A DNA stretch of 64,000 nt, taken from Roseateles oligotrophus. GTDB taxonomy: Bacteria; Pseudomonadota; Gammaproteobacteria; Burkholderiales; Burkholderiaceae_C. The notes under the pieces were generated by a model, which saw only the letters and a list, made by a program, of their open reading frames with translations, searched no databases and was not told the DNA's origin. How positions within the stretch are numbered: position 1 is the stretch's first letter; every line of letters starts with the position of its first letter. This document shows, piece after piece, positions 7,283 to 16,066 of the stretch. The DNA lies in the NCBI RefSeq assembly GCF_025717515.1, contig NZ_JAJIRN010000005.1, positions 186,001 through 250,000 of the forward strand, read 5' to 3'. The translations under genes were made by a program, and so were the position numbers.

Positions 7283-9601
7283 TCAGGGTGTGTAGTTGAC
7301 CTTCAGCGTTACGCCGTTGTAGGCGGCGTAGGCAAACAAGCCGATATAGGCATAACCGGCCGGAGGATTGCTGAGGCTGCAGCTCTCGCTATTGCCATTG
7401 CTTTCCTTGGCGCAGACGTTGTTGCCGGCATCGGGCGCTTGACCGTACTGCACATACAGATCCAGGTCGCCGCTGCCGCCGGAACTGTTGACCGAGAAAT
7501 TGCTGGTGCCTGCCGGCAGTTTGATTTTGTAGAAAACCCAGGCGTTGGTCGCGGCGCTCAGGCCGCTCAAGATTTGCCCGTTCAACAGAACCGGGATGCC
7601 GTCGGCGGCGACCGTCACGTTTTTGCTGACGCTGGCGGACTTGCCTTCGTCGTCGGTAACGTTCAGCGTCACCGCATAAGTGCCGTCGGCGGCGTAGTCA
7701 TGCGTCGGGTTGGCCAGGCTTGAGCTCTGGCCGTCACCAAAGCTCCACTGGCGTGCGGTGATCGTGCCGTTGTCCAGGCTGCGGTCGGTGAAGCTGGCGC
7801 TGCGCTCGATGCTGCTGACGCCAAAGGCCGCCACCGGCGCGGTCGAGGCCGCCGAATCGATGTTGATGAAGGCCGCGCTAAAAGCGCCCCAGTTGTTGGC
7901 GGCGTCGCGGCCGCGCACATAGACCAGATGCTGGCCGCTGCGCCAGTGGCTGGTATCGATACTGCCGCGTACCGCCTCGATAGGGGTGTCGAAGGCGCCA
8001 TCGGTGGCCGACATCGACTGTGCCTTGCTGCCACGCAACCAGGGCGGTAGGTCGACGTAAACCTCGGCGCCGGCGATGGCCTGGCTGGGCTCGACGCCCT
8101 TGCTATTGTTGTAGCGGGTGTCGTTGATTTTGGCCGTTATGACAACGGGTGTGCCCGGCGTGATGCCCACCGAGGCCAGTCCGCTGACGCTGACATTCAG
8201 CGCATCCGGGCCCGCCGGCGTCTTGTAAGGCGTGCGCAGGACCTTGGCGGCATAGATCAAGGCCTGCAGATTGCCCGGCAGCAATGTGTTGTTGTAATAG
8301 CTGCACTGCTCGAAGAAAGCGGTGCCCAGCTCAAAAGTATAGGCAGCCACGCCCAGCTCGCCATAGCTCGGGCCGTCGCTGGTGCCATCGGTCTCGTAGA
8401 GGTCGAGCGAGCGTTCCGGCGTGTGATTATTGAAGAATGCGAACTTGCGGCCCAAGGTCGCCAGTTGCTGGTCATTGGCCGAGGGGCTGCCATTGCTGCC
8501 CCAGGGCCAGAGCAAGAGGCGGCCATGGCTGTGGATGTCGAGATGGATGCCGCCGGTGTCTGGCGGGGCCGGGTCATTGCGGTTGGGCCCGCGCTTGTCG
8601 GTCCAGAGGCTGCGGATATAGGCCTCGACCGCTTGGGTCTCGGGCTCGGAGGCGGCGTTGGGGCCACGGTAGGTCTCGGCGCAAGCATTGCCGCTGGAGC
8701 CGGCGGGGGTGCCGAACCAGTCAAAGCCGAAGTTGCGATTCAAGTCGGCGCCGCGCGAGTTGCTGTTAGCCCCGCAGTAATTCGTGTTGGTGTTTTTGCG
8801 CCAGAGCAGGCCGGTCTCGGCTTTTTTACGCCCATCGGGGTTGGTCACCAGCAGCAGGTGGACTTCGTGGTGGTCAAGAATCCAGCTCATGTCGGCGTCG
8901 ACACCATGGCCGTTGACCAAACGCTTGGCAAATTCCAGCACCAGCGGTGTGGTCGCATATTCACGCGCGTGGATGCCGGCGTTGATGAAGAGCTTGGGCT
9001 TGATGCCGCCGACGGCTTTGTTCGTTAGCTTGAGCACCCTCAGGTCATAGCCCTTGATACTGTTTTGCTTCTTCTCCCAGGAATCGCCGATGTCGATCCA
9101 GGACGCCAAGCTGGGCTTGGCCGCGATCAAAGCGTCGGCGCTGCTGAATACTTCTTCAACGGTGGGGTAGCAGGTGTAGGAGGGGATGCCGGCAAAAGGT
9201 TCGGGGCTTGTCACGCCGCCCTGACCCTGCTGGCGCAGTCGTTGCTGGCTTTCAAACCTGGCCTGCGCTTGTTGGCGGGCCAGCCATTTGGGGTCGGGCT
9301 CCAGACTGAATCCGAGGGCGCGCAGTTCGCGCAGCTCGCTCGGGTTGACATTGACGATGACGTAGCCGCGCTCGTACTTGGACTCGAGGGTTTCAAAGCG
9401 GCTGTGTGCGATCGCCTGCGCCTGCGCGATGTCGCGGAAATAGGCCCGCATGACGACGCGCGGCTCGCTGGCCTGCCCGCTGATGCTGTGTGCTTGTGCG
9501 GCTGCGTCGAGGGTGAACTGAGGCAGCGCTTGCAAGGCCAGCAGGGCGGCGGTGCCCAGCGCGCTGCGCAGCAGCGCGGAGGTTTGACGGTTCTTGTTCA
9601 T
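7283..9601 (-). CDS. Secreted M14-family zinc carboxypeptidase with PKD and PPC domains
   Basis: The 772-residue preproprotein begins with a signal peptide (MNKNRQTSALLRSALG, cleavage near 35) and a propeptide-like region to about 130. The peptidase domain has zinc ligands His211 and Glu214 in GIHAREYATTPLVLEF, a third histidine in LDIHSHGRLLLWPWG near 357, and the catalytic glutamate at 424 in TFELGTAFFE. A PKD domain follows (about 590-675, ending with DGTYAVTLNVTDDEGKS) and then a bacterial pre-peptidase C-terminal domain (GDLDLYVQYG). These tails usually help secretion or substrate attachment. ATG 9601 is preceded by GGGAG; an upstream TTG at 9625 is less likely. It is probably a nutrient-scavenging exoenzyme. 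Confidence 0.92.
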   Translation of the reverse strand: MNKNRQTSALLRSALGTAALLALQALPQFTLDAAAQAHSISGQASEPRVVMRAYFRDIAQAQAIAHSRFETLESKYERGYVIVNVNPSELRELRALGFSLEPDPKWLARQQAQARFESQQRLRQQGQGGVTSPEPFAGIPSYTCYPTVEEVFSSADALIAAKPSLASWIDIGDSWEKKQNSIKGYDLRVLKLTNKAVGGIKPKLFINAGIHAREYATTPLVLEFAKRLVNGHGVDADMSWILDHHEVHLLLVTNPDGRKKAETGLLWRKNTNTNYCGANSNSRGADLNRNFGFDWFGTPAGSSGNACAETYRGPNAASEPETQAVEAYIRSLWTDKRGPNRNDPAPPDTGGIHLDIHSHGRLLLWPWGSNGSPSANDQQLATLGRKFAFFNNHTPERSLDLYETDGTSDGPSYGELGVAAYTFELGTAFFEQCSYYNNTLLPGNLQALIYAAKVLRTPYKTPAGPDALNVSVSGLASVGITPGTPVVITAKINDTRYNNSKGVEPSQAIAGAEVYVDLPPWLRGSKAQSMSATDGAFDTPIEAVRGSIDTSHWRSGQHLVYVRGRDAANNWGAFSAAFINIDSAASTAPVAAFGVSSIERSASFTDRSLDNGTITARQWSFGDGQSSSLANPTHDYAADGTYAVTLNVTDDEGKSASVSKNVTVAADGIPVLLNGQILSGLSAATNAWVFYKIKLPAGTSNFSVNSSGGSGDLDLYVQYGQAPDAGNNVCAKESNGNSESCSLSNPPAGYAYIGLFAYAAYNGVTLKVNYTP

Positions 9602-9861
9602 GCAAGCTCCCTGGTGTTGGGTCAACGTAGCGTCGCTCGACGGCCCCAGGTCGGGTAGAACCTGGCCATCGATCGGTCAGTGTCTGCAGTCGCCCTGATC
9701 GACGCCAGCGGTGAATACCCGTGAGGGAATATCCGGGTGGAATTAAAGTTAGGGTAGGGTCGCGGAGGGGTCAGAGTGCCGCGCTCTTGCGGGCGGTGGC
9801 GCTCGCTAAGATATGCCGGCTTGGCCGCCGCCAAGAATGGAATAAACCGAACCCTGCCAAG

Positions 9862-10836
9862 ATGCCCGAACTGCATACACCTGCCGCGAAAATTGACCCG
9901 CGCGCTTGGGTCACACCGGATGATTTGAATGTTGCGCCGAGCTTGCTCGGTTTGCCACTGGCGACACCGCGTCAACGCCTGCTCGCGATGGGCGTTGATT
10001 TGGCCTTGCTGGCCACGGCCAATCAACTGGGGAATTTCTGGTTGTTGCTGGCTGCCGGTCTGGCGCTGTGGCTCTGGTTGCGTCAGCACCGGCCCGAAGT
10101 CTTTGGCCAGTCGCGCTGGTTCGGGCGCAAGTCGGCCAGCGGCCCGCGGCCTTGGGCTTGGCTGCTGGTGGGCGTTTTTGCGCTCGGCGGATTGATGCAG
10201 GCTTGGCAAGATGTGCGGCAGCAGCCAAAACCGGCGCTCGAATCGGCCGCAGATAACGTCGAGCATGCGACGGACTTGGTGGACCTTGCGGATCATGGGG
10301 ATCCTGCCGCTTCGGCCGCCTCAGCGGCCTTGCTCAAAGAGGCTGGCGATGGCGCGGAAAAGGCATCCGACAAGAGCTCTGCGAAGTCCGAGACAGCCGA
10401 GAAGGCTGAAAAACGCGCCCGTGCACAGGCGCGCAGGATCGAGCGCTTGGAGGCTCAGCTCGAACGGGCCCGGGCACCGGTACTCTATGCGTTGAGGGAT
10501 GAGTTCAATTATTGGGTCGACAAGATCGGCTTGAGCTACTTTTGGGCCGCGGTCTATTTCACCCTGCTGCCGCTGCTCTGGCCGGGCCAAACGCCGGGCA
10601 AACGTCTGCTGGGGCTGCGCATGATCGAGTTGACCGGCAAGCGCTTGACGCCGCTGATTTTGTTCAAACGCTTTGGTGGCTATGCGGCCGGCCTGTTCAC
10701 CGGCGGCTCGGGCTTTGTGCAACTGATCTGGGACAGCAATCGTCAGGCAATTCAGGACAAGACCGCGCACACGGTGGTCATCAACGCGCGCAGTTCGGCC
10801 CGTCTTACCGAGTTGGCTGCAGGGGCCGATGCATGA
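9862..10836 (+). CDS. RDD family integral membrane protein with charged coiled-coil insert
   Basis: The C-terminal half has the RDD signature: GQTPGKRLLGLRMIELTGKRL, a conserved FKRFGGY, and the closing AIQDKTAHTVVI. The N-terminal third holds two hydrophobic helices after RQRLLAMGVDLALLA. Between them is a long Ala/Glu/Lys/Arg-rich stretch (about 130-212, with EKAEKRARAQARRIERLEAQ) predicted to be a coiled coil and unusual in the family. The function of RDD proteins is poorly known; some have been linked to ion transport. The frame is open further upstream, but ATG 9862 begins the first recognisable sequence. Its stop overlaps the MerR start (ATGA). Confidence 0.8.
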   Translation: MPELHTPAAKIDPRAWVTPDDLNVAPSLLGLPLATPRQRLLAMGVDLALLATANQLGNFWLLLAAGLALWLWLRQHRPEVFGQSRWFGRKSASGPRPWAWLLVGVFALGGLMQAWQDVRQQPKPALESAADNVEHATDLVDLADHGDPAASAASAALLKEAGDGAEKASDKSSAKSETAEKAEKRARAQARRIERLEAQLERARAPVLYALRDEFNYWVDKIGLSYFWAAVYFTLLPLLWPGQTPGKRLLGLRMIELTGKRLTPLILFKRFGGYAAGLFTGGSGFVQLIWDSNRQAIQDKTAHTVVINARSSARLTELAAGADA

Positions 10837-11249
10837 GCGGCGCCGGCCTGCGTATCGGCGCACTGGCTCGCCTGACGGGAGCCTCGCCGAAAGCCTTGCG
10901 CTTGTATGAGGAATTAGGTCTGCTGCCGACGCCACGCCGCAGTGGCAGCTACCGGGTGTTCGAGCAGGAACATGTGGATGCGGTGATGCTGATTCGGCAG
11001 GCGCAGAGCTTGGGTTTCAAGCTGCGCGATTTGCAGTCGCTGGCTACGCAAGGCCCGCTGGTGGAGGCGGTCAGCCTGAACTTGGCTCTGCAGGCGGTGC
11101 AATCAAAGTGCGCGGAGTTGGCCGAGCAAATCGCCGCTTTGCAGGAGCAAGCGCTGCGGCTGGCTCAGTTCCAGACCGCCTTGGCGGGGGCACATGAGTT
11201 GGCTTGCGCCTGCCCGCAACTGCAGGCGAGCAGGTCGGATAAAAAATAA
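10833..11249 (+). CDS. MerR family transcriptional regulator
   Basis: The 138-residue protein has the MerR winged helix at its N-terminus (LRIGALARLTGASPKALRLYEELGLL, then RVFEQEHVDAVMLIRQAQSLGF), a dimerising helix to about 115, and a short tail. Three cysteines (93, 125, 127, the last two as CAC) are potential redox or metal-sensing residues, but the CxC pattern does not match SoxR, CueR or ZntR exactly. ATG 10833 overlaps the RDD stop. The gene lies directly before an oxidoreductase whose promoter contains an 18-bp palindrome, so it most likely activates that gene. Confidence 0.88.
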   Translation: MSGAGLRIGALARLTGASPKALRLYEELGLLPTPRRSGSYRVFEQEHVDAVMLIRQAQSLGFKLRDLQSLATQGPLVEAVSLNLALQAVQSKCAELAEQIAALQEQALRLAQFQTALAGAHELACACPQLQASRSDKK

Positions 11250-11252
11250 GGC

Positions 11253-11284
11253 TTGACTCTGCCCCATGGGGCAGACTGCATGCT
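11253..11284 (+). promoter_or_regulatory. MerR-type promoter with 18-bp palindromic operator
   Basis: TTGACT at 11253-11258 is followed by a perfect 18-bp palindrome, TCTGCCCCATGGGGCAGA (11258-11275), and a weak -10 CATGCT at 11279-11284. The spacer is 20 bp. A palindrome inside an overlong 19-20 bp spacer is the hallmark of MerR-activated promoters, and a MerR gene ends four bases upstream. It drives the oxidoreductase at 11313. Confidence 0.7.
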
Positions 11285-11312
11285 TGCGACTGTTCAAACA
11301 GCGAGTCCCTGC

Positions 11313-11897
11313 ATGCAAGCCAAACGAATTCTCATCATCAATGGCAACCCCAAGCCGGCCAGTTTCAGTCAGGCGCTGGCCGAGCGCTATGCGCAAGCCG
11401 CCGAGCAGGCCGGCCACAGCGTGCAAATCATCCATCTGCGTGACTTGCAATTCTTGCTCAGTCTCGAGCAGGGCTATCAGGGTAAACAGGCCTTGGAGCC
11501 CGATTTGCTGCGTCTGCAGCAGGCGATCCTGGCGGCCGAACATCTGGTCTGGGCCTATCCGGTCTGGTGGGGCTCGGTGCCGGCGCTGCTCAAGGGCGCG
11601 TTGGACCGCATCTTGCTGCCCGGTTTTGCCTTCAAATATCACCCAGGCAAGGCCATCCCGGAGAAGCTACTGAAGGGGCGCACGGCGCGGCTATTGGTTT
11701 GCATGGATACGCCGCCTTGGTATTTCAAGTGGTTTCAGGGCGCGCCGGCGCACCGCATGATGCGGCAGACGGTGCTGGAGTTTTGCGGCATCAAACCGGT
11801 GCGCATCAGCGAGTTCGGGCCGGTCTTGCAGAGTTCGCAAGCGCGGCGTGAAACGTGGTTGGAGCAAGCCGCCAAGTTGGGCGCGGCGGCGGGTTGA
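11313..11897 (+). CDS. NAD(P)H-dependent oxidoreductase, flavodoxin-like fold
   Basis: The 194-residue protein matches the NQO1/MdaB/KefF-type flavodoxin fold: RILIINGNPKPASFSQALAE binds the FMN/FAD phosphate, LVWAYPVWWGSVPALLKG is the conserved flavin/substrate segment, and GRTARLLVCMDTP is the next strand. Such enzymes reduce quinones or electrophiles by two electrons, protecting against redox cycling. The start at 11313 gives the usual short lead-in; earlier in-frame starts at 11253 (TTG) and 11280 overlap the promoter and operator. Control by the adjacent MerR protein is inferred from the operator. Confidence 0.88.
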   Translation: MQAKRILIINGNPKPASFSQALAERYAQAAEQAGHSVQIIHLRDLQFLLSLEQGYQGKQALEPDLLRLQQAILAAEHLVWAYPVWWGSVPALLKGALDRILLPGFAFKYHPGKAIPEKLLKGRTARLLVCMDTPPWYFKWFQGAPAHRMMRQTVLEFCGIKPVRISEFGPVLQSSQARRETWLEQAAKLGAAAG

Positions 11898-11901
11898 CGC
11901 A

Positions 11902-13569
11902 CTATGTCAGTTCGCCCAAGCCACTGATGCGAAAGCGATTCTTGCCCTCATGCTTGGCCTCGTACATGGCCTGGTCGGCCTGCTGAAGCAACTGAGTGGC
12001 GTTCACCTCGGCGGCCTGCGGGTAGTAGGCAACACCCAAGCTGGCCGAGATCTGCAAGCTCAGCCCGCTGCAATTGACCGGCGCGGAGGCTGCGCCCAAG
12101 ATGCGTTCAAGCATCGGTCCGCAGTCGCTTTGCTTGTAGATGTCGACCAGCAAGACGATGAACTCGTCGCCGCCCAAGCGGGCCAAGGTATCGCCTTCGC
12201 GTAGTGCCAGCTTGATGTTCTTCGCGATGCCGACCAGCAGGGCATCACCGATGGCATGGCCGTGCCTGTCATTGACGCTTTTGAAACCATCCAAATCGAG
12301 GTAGACCAGCGCCAGCATGTCCTTGCGCCGCTTGCTCTGCAACATCGCGTGCTGCAGGCGGTCATTCAGCAAGAGCCGGTTGGGCAAGCCGGTCAAAGCA
12401 TCGTGATAGGCGATGTTCTTCAGCTGCGACTCATGTTCCTTGAGCGTGGTGATGTCGGAGAACAGCGACAGATATTGCTTGACCTGACCCTGCTCGTCGC
12501 GCACCGCGCTGATGGTTTGCATCTCGGCATAGATTTCCCCGGTCTTGCGGCGGTTCCAGATCTCGCCTGTCCACATGCCTTGATTCAGCAGCGCATTCCA
12601 AAATTCAATATAGAAGACCTTGTCGTGGCGGCCCGAGCTGAGCAGGCGGGGGTTGCGCCCCAATACTTCGTCGCGGCTATAACCGGTGATCTGGCTGAAG
12701 GTTTCATTGACGTCGATGATGGCACCAGCCGGATCGGTGATCATGATGCCTTCACGCGCATGGGTGAAGACGCTGGCGCTCAATTGAAGTTGAGCCTCGG
12801 CCTGCTTGCGCACCGCCACTTCATGCCGCAACTCGCTGACTAAATCGACCGCCATTGCGTCGAAATGGGCCGACAACTCGCCGAATTCATCCTGTGTGCG
12901 GGTGGCGCTGCGCTGCGTGAGGTCGCCCTGCGAGATGGCGCTGACGGTTTCTTCCAGATGTTTCAGGGGTTTGAGAATCCGCCGATTCAGCAGCAGCGCC
13001 AGCCAGGCCAATATCAGCAGCATCAGCACCGGAATCGCAATCGCCAGGCGGCGAGTGTTCTTCTCGAGTTGGCTGCGCCTTTGGTCGGCGTGGTGACCCC
13101 AACGCTGTACCGAATCCGTCAAGACCTGCGAGTTCAATAGCAGCTGGTCCAGCAATAGCGCGCTGCGTTGACGCTGCAAATCTTGCGTCGCCTCATTTGG
13201 AGGCTGGGCATCAACTGGCTCGTTGGTTTCCAGCAATTGGGCAAAGATAGTGCCCAAAAGTTCGGCGCTGGCGAGCGACTCGCTGGCCTCTTGCGAGTCT
13301 GCCGAGGACTTCAGCTTGTTTTGCAGGTCTTTGACAACCTGGGCATGCAGCAGGCGCCATTGTTGTGCCGTTCTGGGCTCTCGGTGCAGCGCGAATTCAT
13401 GCGCCAGCACCAGCAGGGAGGAGACTTGCTGCGAGCGTTTCCTGGCCTGCTGCTCCCGCTGCGCCAACTCGCCGCTCTCGGTAGCCAGCCGCCCGATGCA
13501 GGCGCCCAGCACCAGCGTCAGCGACAGGGCCGCGGTCATGAACGAGAACAGCAAGCTGCGTATGCGCAT
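11902..13569 (-). CDS. Membrane diguanylate cyclase: periplasmic sensor, HAMP, PAS, GGDEF
   Basis: The 555-residue protein makes c-di-GMP from GTP. Layout: TM1 about 8-26, a periplasmic helical region about 27-165, TM2 about 170-193 (LAIAIPVLMLLILAWLALLL), HAMP about 194-250, PAS about 265-370 (GIMITDPAGAIIDVNETFSQITGYSRDEV), and GGDEF about 385-550. The catalytic GGDEF is intact at 466-470, and the inhibitory I-site REGD (RxxD) sits exactly five residues before it. There is no EAL domain. ATG 13569 lies four bases after the stop of the upstream binding-protein gene; a TTG at 13581 would overlap it. The pairing suggests the binding protein is its periplasmic input. Confidence 0.93.
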   Translation of the reverse strand: MRIRSLLFSFMTAALSLTLVLGACIGRLATESGELAQREQQARKRSQQVSSLLVLAHEFALHREPRTAQQWRLLHAQVVKDLQNKLKSSADSQEASESLASAELLGTIFAQLLETNEPVDAQPPNEATQDLQRQRSALLLDQLLLNSQVLTDSVQRWGHHADQRRSQLEKNTRRLAIAIPVLMLLILAWLALLLNRRILKPLKHLEETVSAISQGDLTQRSATRTQDEFGELSAHFDAMAVDLVSELRHEVAVRKQAEAQLQLSASVFTHAREGIMITDPAGAIIDVNETFSQITGYSRDEVLGRNPRLLSSGRHDKVFYIEFWNALLNQGMWTGEIWNRRKTGEIYAEMQTISAVRDEQGQVKQYLSLFSDITTLKEHESQLKNIAYHDALTGLPNRLLLNDRLQHAMLQSKRRKDMLALVYLDLDGFKSVNDRHGHAIGDALLVGIAKNIKLALREGDTLARLGGDEFIVLLVDIYKQSDCGPMLERILGAASAPVNCSGLSLQISASLGVAYYPQAAEVNATQLLQQADQAMYEAKHEGKNRFRISGLGELT

Positions 13570-13573
13570 CGTT

Positions 13574-14593
13574 CTAGTCAATCAGGTTCACAGCAGCCGT
13601 GGCGGCCTTGCGCAGCGGCTTGGCGAAGATCAGGTCCAGATAGTTGGGCGAGGCATCGCCTTTTTCGAGGCCCTTGATATGACCGCCTTGACGGGCCCAG
13701 CGTGCCTCGGCCTCCAGGCTGGACAGCAGCCATTGATCAAGGCTGAGCCGGTAGTGATAGCTGGGCCAGATCCAGTCGACGAAGGCTTGATCGAGCTTGA
13801 GTCGCTCGCGCAGCAGCGCTTGAGCCTGTTCGGGCTTGAGCGCAATAAAACGCTCTGCGCGTTCGAGTGCCACCAGCAATTTTTGCAATTCTTCATCGCG
13901 CTGCCCAGCCAAGGCCTTGGCCGCGATCAAATTGAAACTCAGCCGATAGCTGCCGGGCGTCGGCAGGATCTGGCTGCCGGGCACCGACTGCAAGAGCTTG
14001 AAGGGCAGTGGCTCCCAGATCGCCACTGCGTCGACTTCGCCGCTCTTCAATAAATCGGCCATCGCCTCCGGCTGCAGGTGAATGATTTGCACGCTCTTGG
14101 GGTCAACACCGCTGGCCAGCAGGGTCGTGTCCAGCATGTAATGGCTGGCGGTGCTCAAAACGGTGCCAATACGCTTGCCGAAGAGGTCCTTGACCTGCTT
14201 GATTCCGGTGTTAGGGCGTAGCACCAGCTTGATGTCATTGCCGCTGCTGACGAAGCTGGCCAACAAAGCAAACTGGGGCGACTTGAAACTATTGAACATC
14301 AGTACTGCCTCTGAAGCGGTGGCCAGGTCAGCCTGGCCCTCCAGCAGCAACTGCATCGCGCGGTGCCCGCCGACCACTTCTTGCAAGCGCAACCGCAGCC
14401 CCGCTTCGGCAAAATAGCCCTGCTGCTCGGCCACAAAGATCGGCAGCGACAAGGGTGTCATCGAGACCGCCAGGCGCAGCGGCTCGGCGGCACCGGCTGG
14501 GGTCATCCCCAGGCTCAGCAGCAAGGCCAAGCTCAAGGCCAAGCCCGACAAGCTCCTGGCGTAATTGTTGAGCTCGGCTTCAATGCGTGTCAT
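13574..14593 (-). CDS. Periplasmic substrate-binding protein (NMT1/SsuA-like), orphan
   Basis: The 339-residue protein has a hydrophobic signal segment ending GAAEPLRLAVS (about residue 37) followed by the NitT/TauT/THI5-like binding fold: LPIFVAEQQGYFAEAGLRL, EGQADLATASE, GKRIGTVLSTASHYML and VDAVAIWEPLPF. Members bind small anions such as nitrate, taurine, sulfonates or thiamine precursors; the ligand here is unknown. GGGAG precedes ATG 14593. No permease or ATPase gene is nearby; the next gene, four bases downstream, is a membrane diguanylate cyclase. This argues for a sensory rather than a transport role, as with NspS and MbaA in Vibrio. Confidence 0.88.
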   Translation of the reverse strand: MTRIEAELNNYARSLSGLALSLALLLSLGMTPAGAAEPLRLAVSMTPLSLPIFVAEQQGYFAEAGLRLRLQEVVGGHRAMQLLLEGQADLATASEAVLMFNSFKSPQFALLASFVSSGNDIKLVLRPNTGIKQVKDLFGKRIGTVLSTASHYMLDTTLLASGVDPKSVQIIHLQPEAMADLLKSGEVDAVAIWEPLPFKLLQSVPGSQILPTPGSYRLSFNLIAAKALAGQRDEELQKLLVALERAERFIALKPEQAQALLRERLKLDQAFVDWIWPSYHYRLSLDQWLLSSLEAEARWARQGGHIKGLEKGDASPNYLDLIFAKPLRKAATAAVNLID

Positions 14594-14671
14594 AACTCCC
14601 GCCTTGATAGGCTTTGTTGGCGCATTCTGGCATGGAGAATTTACCCAGGCGCAGGAAACTGCGCACAGACT

Positions 14672-16057
14672 TTAAGCGAGAGGGTCGGGTGTTGCCAGCT
14701 TGCTGCGGACCAGCTCCACATGCTGGCGCAAAGTGTAGACACGGTCGCTGAAATCCAGCGGGAAGCGGGTCTTTTGGATGTCTTGCTCGATCCGGCCAAG
14801 GTGCTCACTTGCTCGGCTGCGGTCGGCGCTACTCAACTCCCGCGTCAGCAGGTCTTGCTCGAGAAACTTCAGCTCGCCGTAATGCCGATACAGGCGCCGG
14901 CCCTGGCGCCAGCTTCGCAGCAAAGGCAATAAACGCAGCAGCGGCAACATCAATGCCAGCAGGGGCAAGATCAGCAATGCCAGACGTTGGACCCAATTGG
15001 CCAGCCAAAAGGGCAGATAGGTTTGCAGGAAGGGCCGGCCATTTTTGAAGTAACGGCTTGACTCATCGGCCAATGGGAAGTCGGTGCCCTGCGGGCTGGG
15101 GAATTCGCCCGGCCCAGCCAGTAAATTTGGCGAACGATGAATCTGACGTGCCGACTCCAGGAGCAGATAGGCCAGAGCGGGATGCAAGTCCTCTTGCACG
15201 ACCAAGTTGGAACTGGTGGTCAGCAAGGTGATGTCCTGGGCCGGGCGGTCAAGCAGCGGGTTGACCGAGCCGCGCTTCAAGGTGACGGTCTGAAAATAGG
15301 GCAGACGGCGCGCCAGACCTTCGGCATGGTCGAGTGCGGCCAAGCGCAGACCATCGGCGGCCAGCAGCTTTTGCACCGCAGGAGCCTGCACCGAAGCCAC
15401 CAGAATGAAAGCATCGAGTTCCTTTTTGATCAGCAGGTCAGCGGCGGCCAAGCCGCCTACAGTCAGCAATTCGGTGTCGCCCAGCGGCTCCAGGCGAGCG
15501 TTCAACAAACCATAGCTTGCCAACAACTCCAAGGCGATCTTCTGGTTGCCGCTGCCTGCGACACCGACGGCCACGCGCCGGCCTTTCAATGCGCCCAGGC
15601 CCCCCGATAGCCTCGGCTCGCGCGAGAAGATCCAGACCGGCTCATGGCCGGTGGTGGCCAGCGAGCGCAATGACGTGGCCTGTTCCGCATCCTCCTCCAG
15701 CGCTTCGAAGTTCCCCGTTGGCTTGTGTGAGGCGGCCAGCGGACCCAGCCCGCCTTGGACAAAGCCGACATCGGCTGAGCCGTCGTTCAGGCGTTCCAAA
15801 TTCTCTACCGAGCCGGTCGAGGTGCGTAGCGTTAATCCGATCCCATGCTGTTTCAGCAAGGCCTGGTATTTGAGGCCGAACTGGTGATAGGCCCCGTCCG
15901 CGCTGCCGGTCGTCATCACCATGGATCTTGGCGGTGTCGGGCTTATTTTTTTTGCCATCAGCCAGAAACCGATGAAGGCGGCCACGCCGAGTGCGAGCCA
16001 GAAAAATAGCCAGCCGTAGGGATGCTTGCGCGCTCTTGCTTTTAGATTTGGCATCAT
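14672..16057 (-). CDS. TAXI-family TRAP solute-binding protein with two membrane anchors
   Basis: The 461-residue protein has an N-terminal membrane segment (WLFFWLALGVAAFIGFWLM, about 15-33), then a TAXI-type binding domain (MTTGSADGAYHQFGLKYQ, ADVGFVQGG, VAVGVAGSGNQKIALELL). Near the C-terminus there is a second hydrophobic segment (LALLILPLLALMLPLLRLLP, about 355-375) and a charged cytoplasmic tail of about 80 residues. No TRAP DctQ/M membrane partner is present. Anchoring at both ends is unlike free periplasmic receptors and suggests a sensor or adaptor. ATG 16057 is nine bases after the channel gene stop, so the two are co-transcribed. Confidence 0.88.
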   Translation of the reverse strand: MMPNLKARARKHPYGWLFFWLALGVAAFIGFWLMAKKISPTPPRSMVMTTGSADGAYHQFGLKYQALLKQHGIGLTLRTSTGSVENLERLNDGSADVGFVQGGLGPLAASHKPTGNFEALEEDAEQATSLRSLATTGHEPVWIFSREPRLSGGLGALKGRRVAVGVAGSGNQKIALELLASYGLLNARLEPLGDTELLTVGGLAAADLLIKKELDAFILVASVQAPAVQKLLAADGLRLAALDHAEGLARRLPYFQTVTLKRGSVNPLLDRPAQDITLLTTSSNLVVQEDLHPALAYLLLESARQIHRSPNLLAGPGEFPSPQGTDFPLADESSRYFKNGRPFLQTYLPFWLANWVQRLALLILPLLALMLPLLRLLPLLRSWRQGRRLYRHYGELKFLEQDLLTRELSSADRSRASEHLGRIEQDIQKTRFPLDFSDRVYTLRQHVELVRSKLATPDPLA

Positions 16058-16066
16058 CGGTGGCGA

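Noticed and set aside
9646-9665. A CCAGGT/ACCTGG inverted repeat upstream of the carboxypeptidase gene
   Set aside because: It is a six-base stem with an eight-base loop and no T-run; it could occur by chance in G+C-rich DNA.
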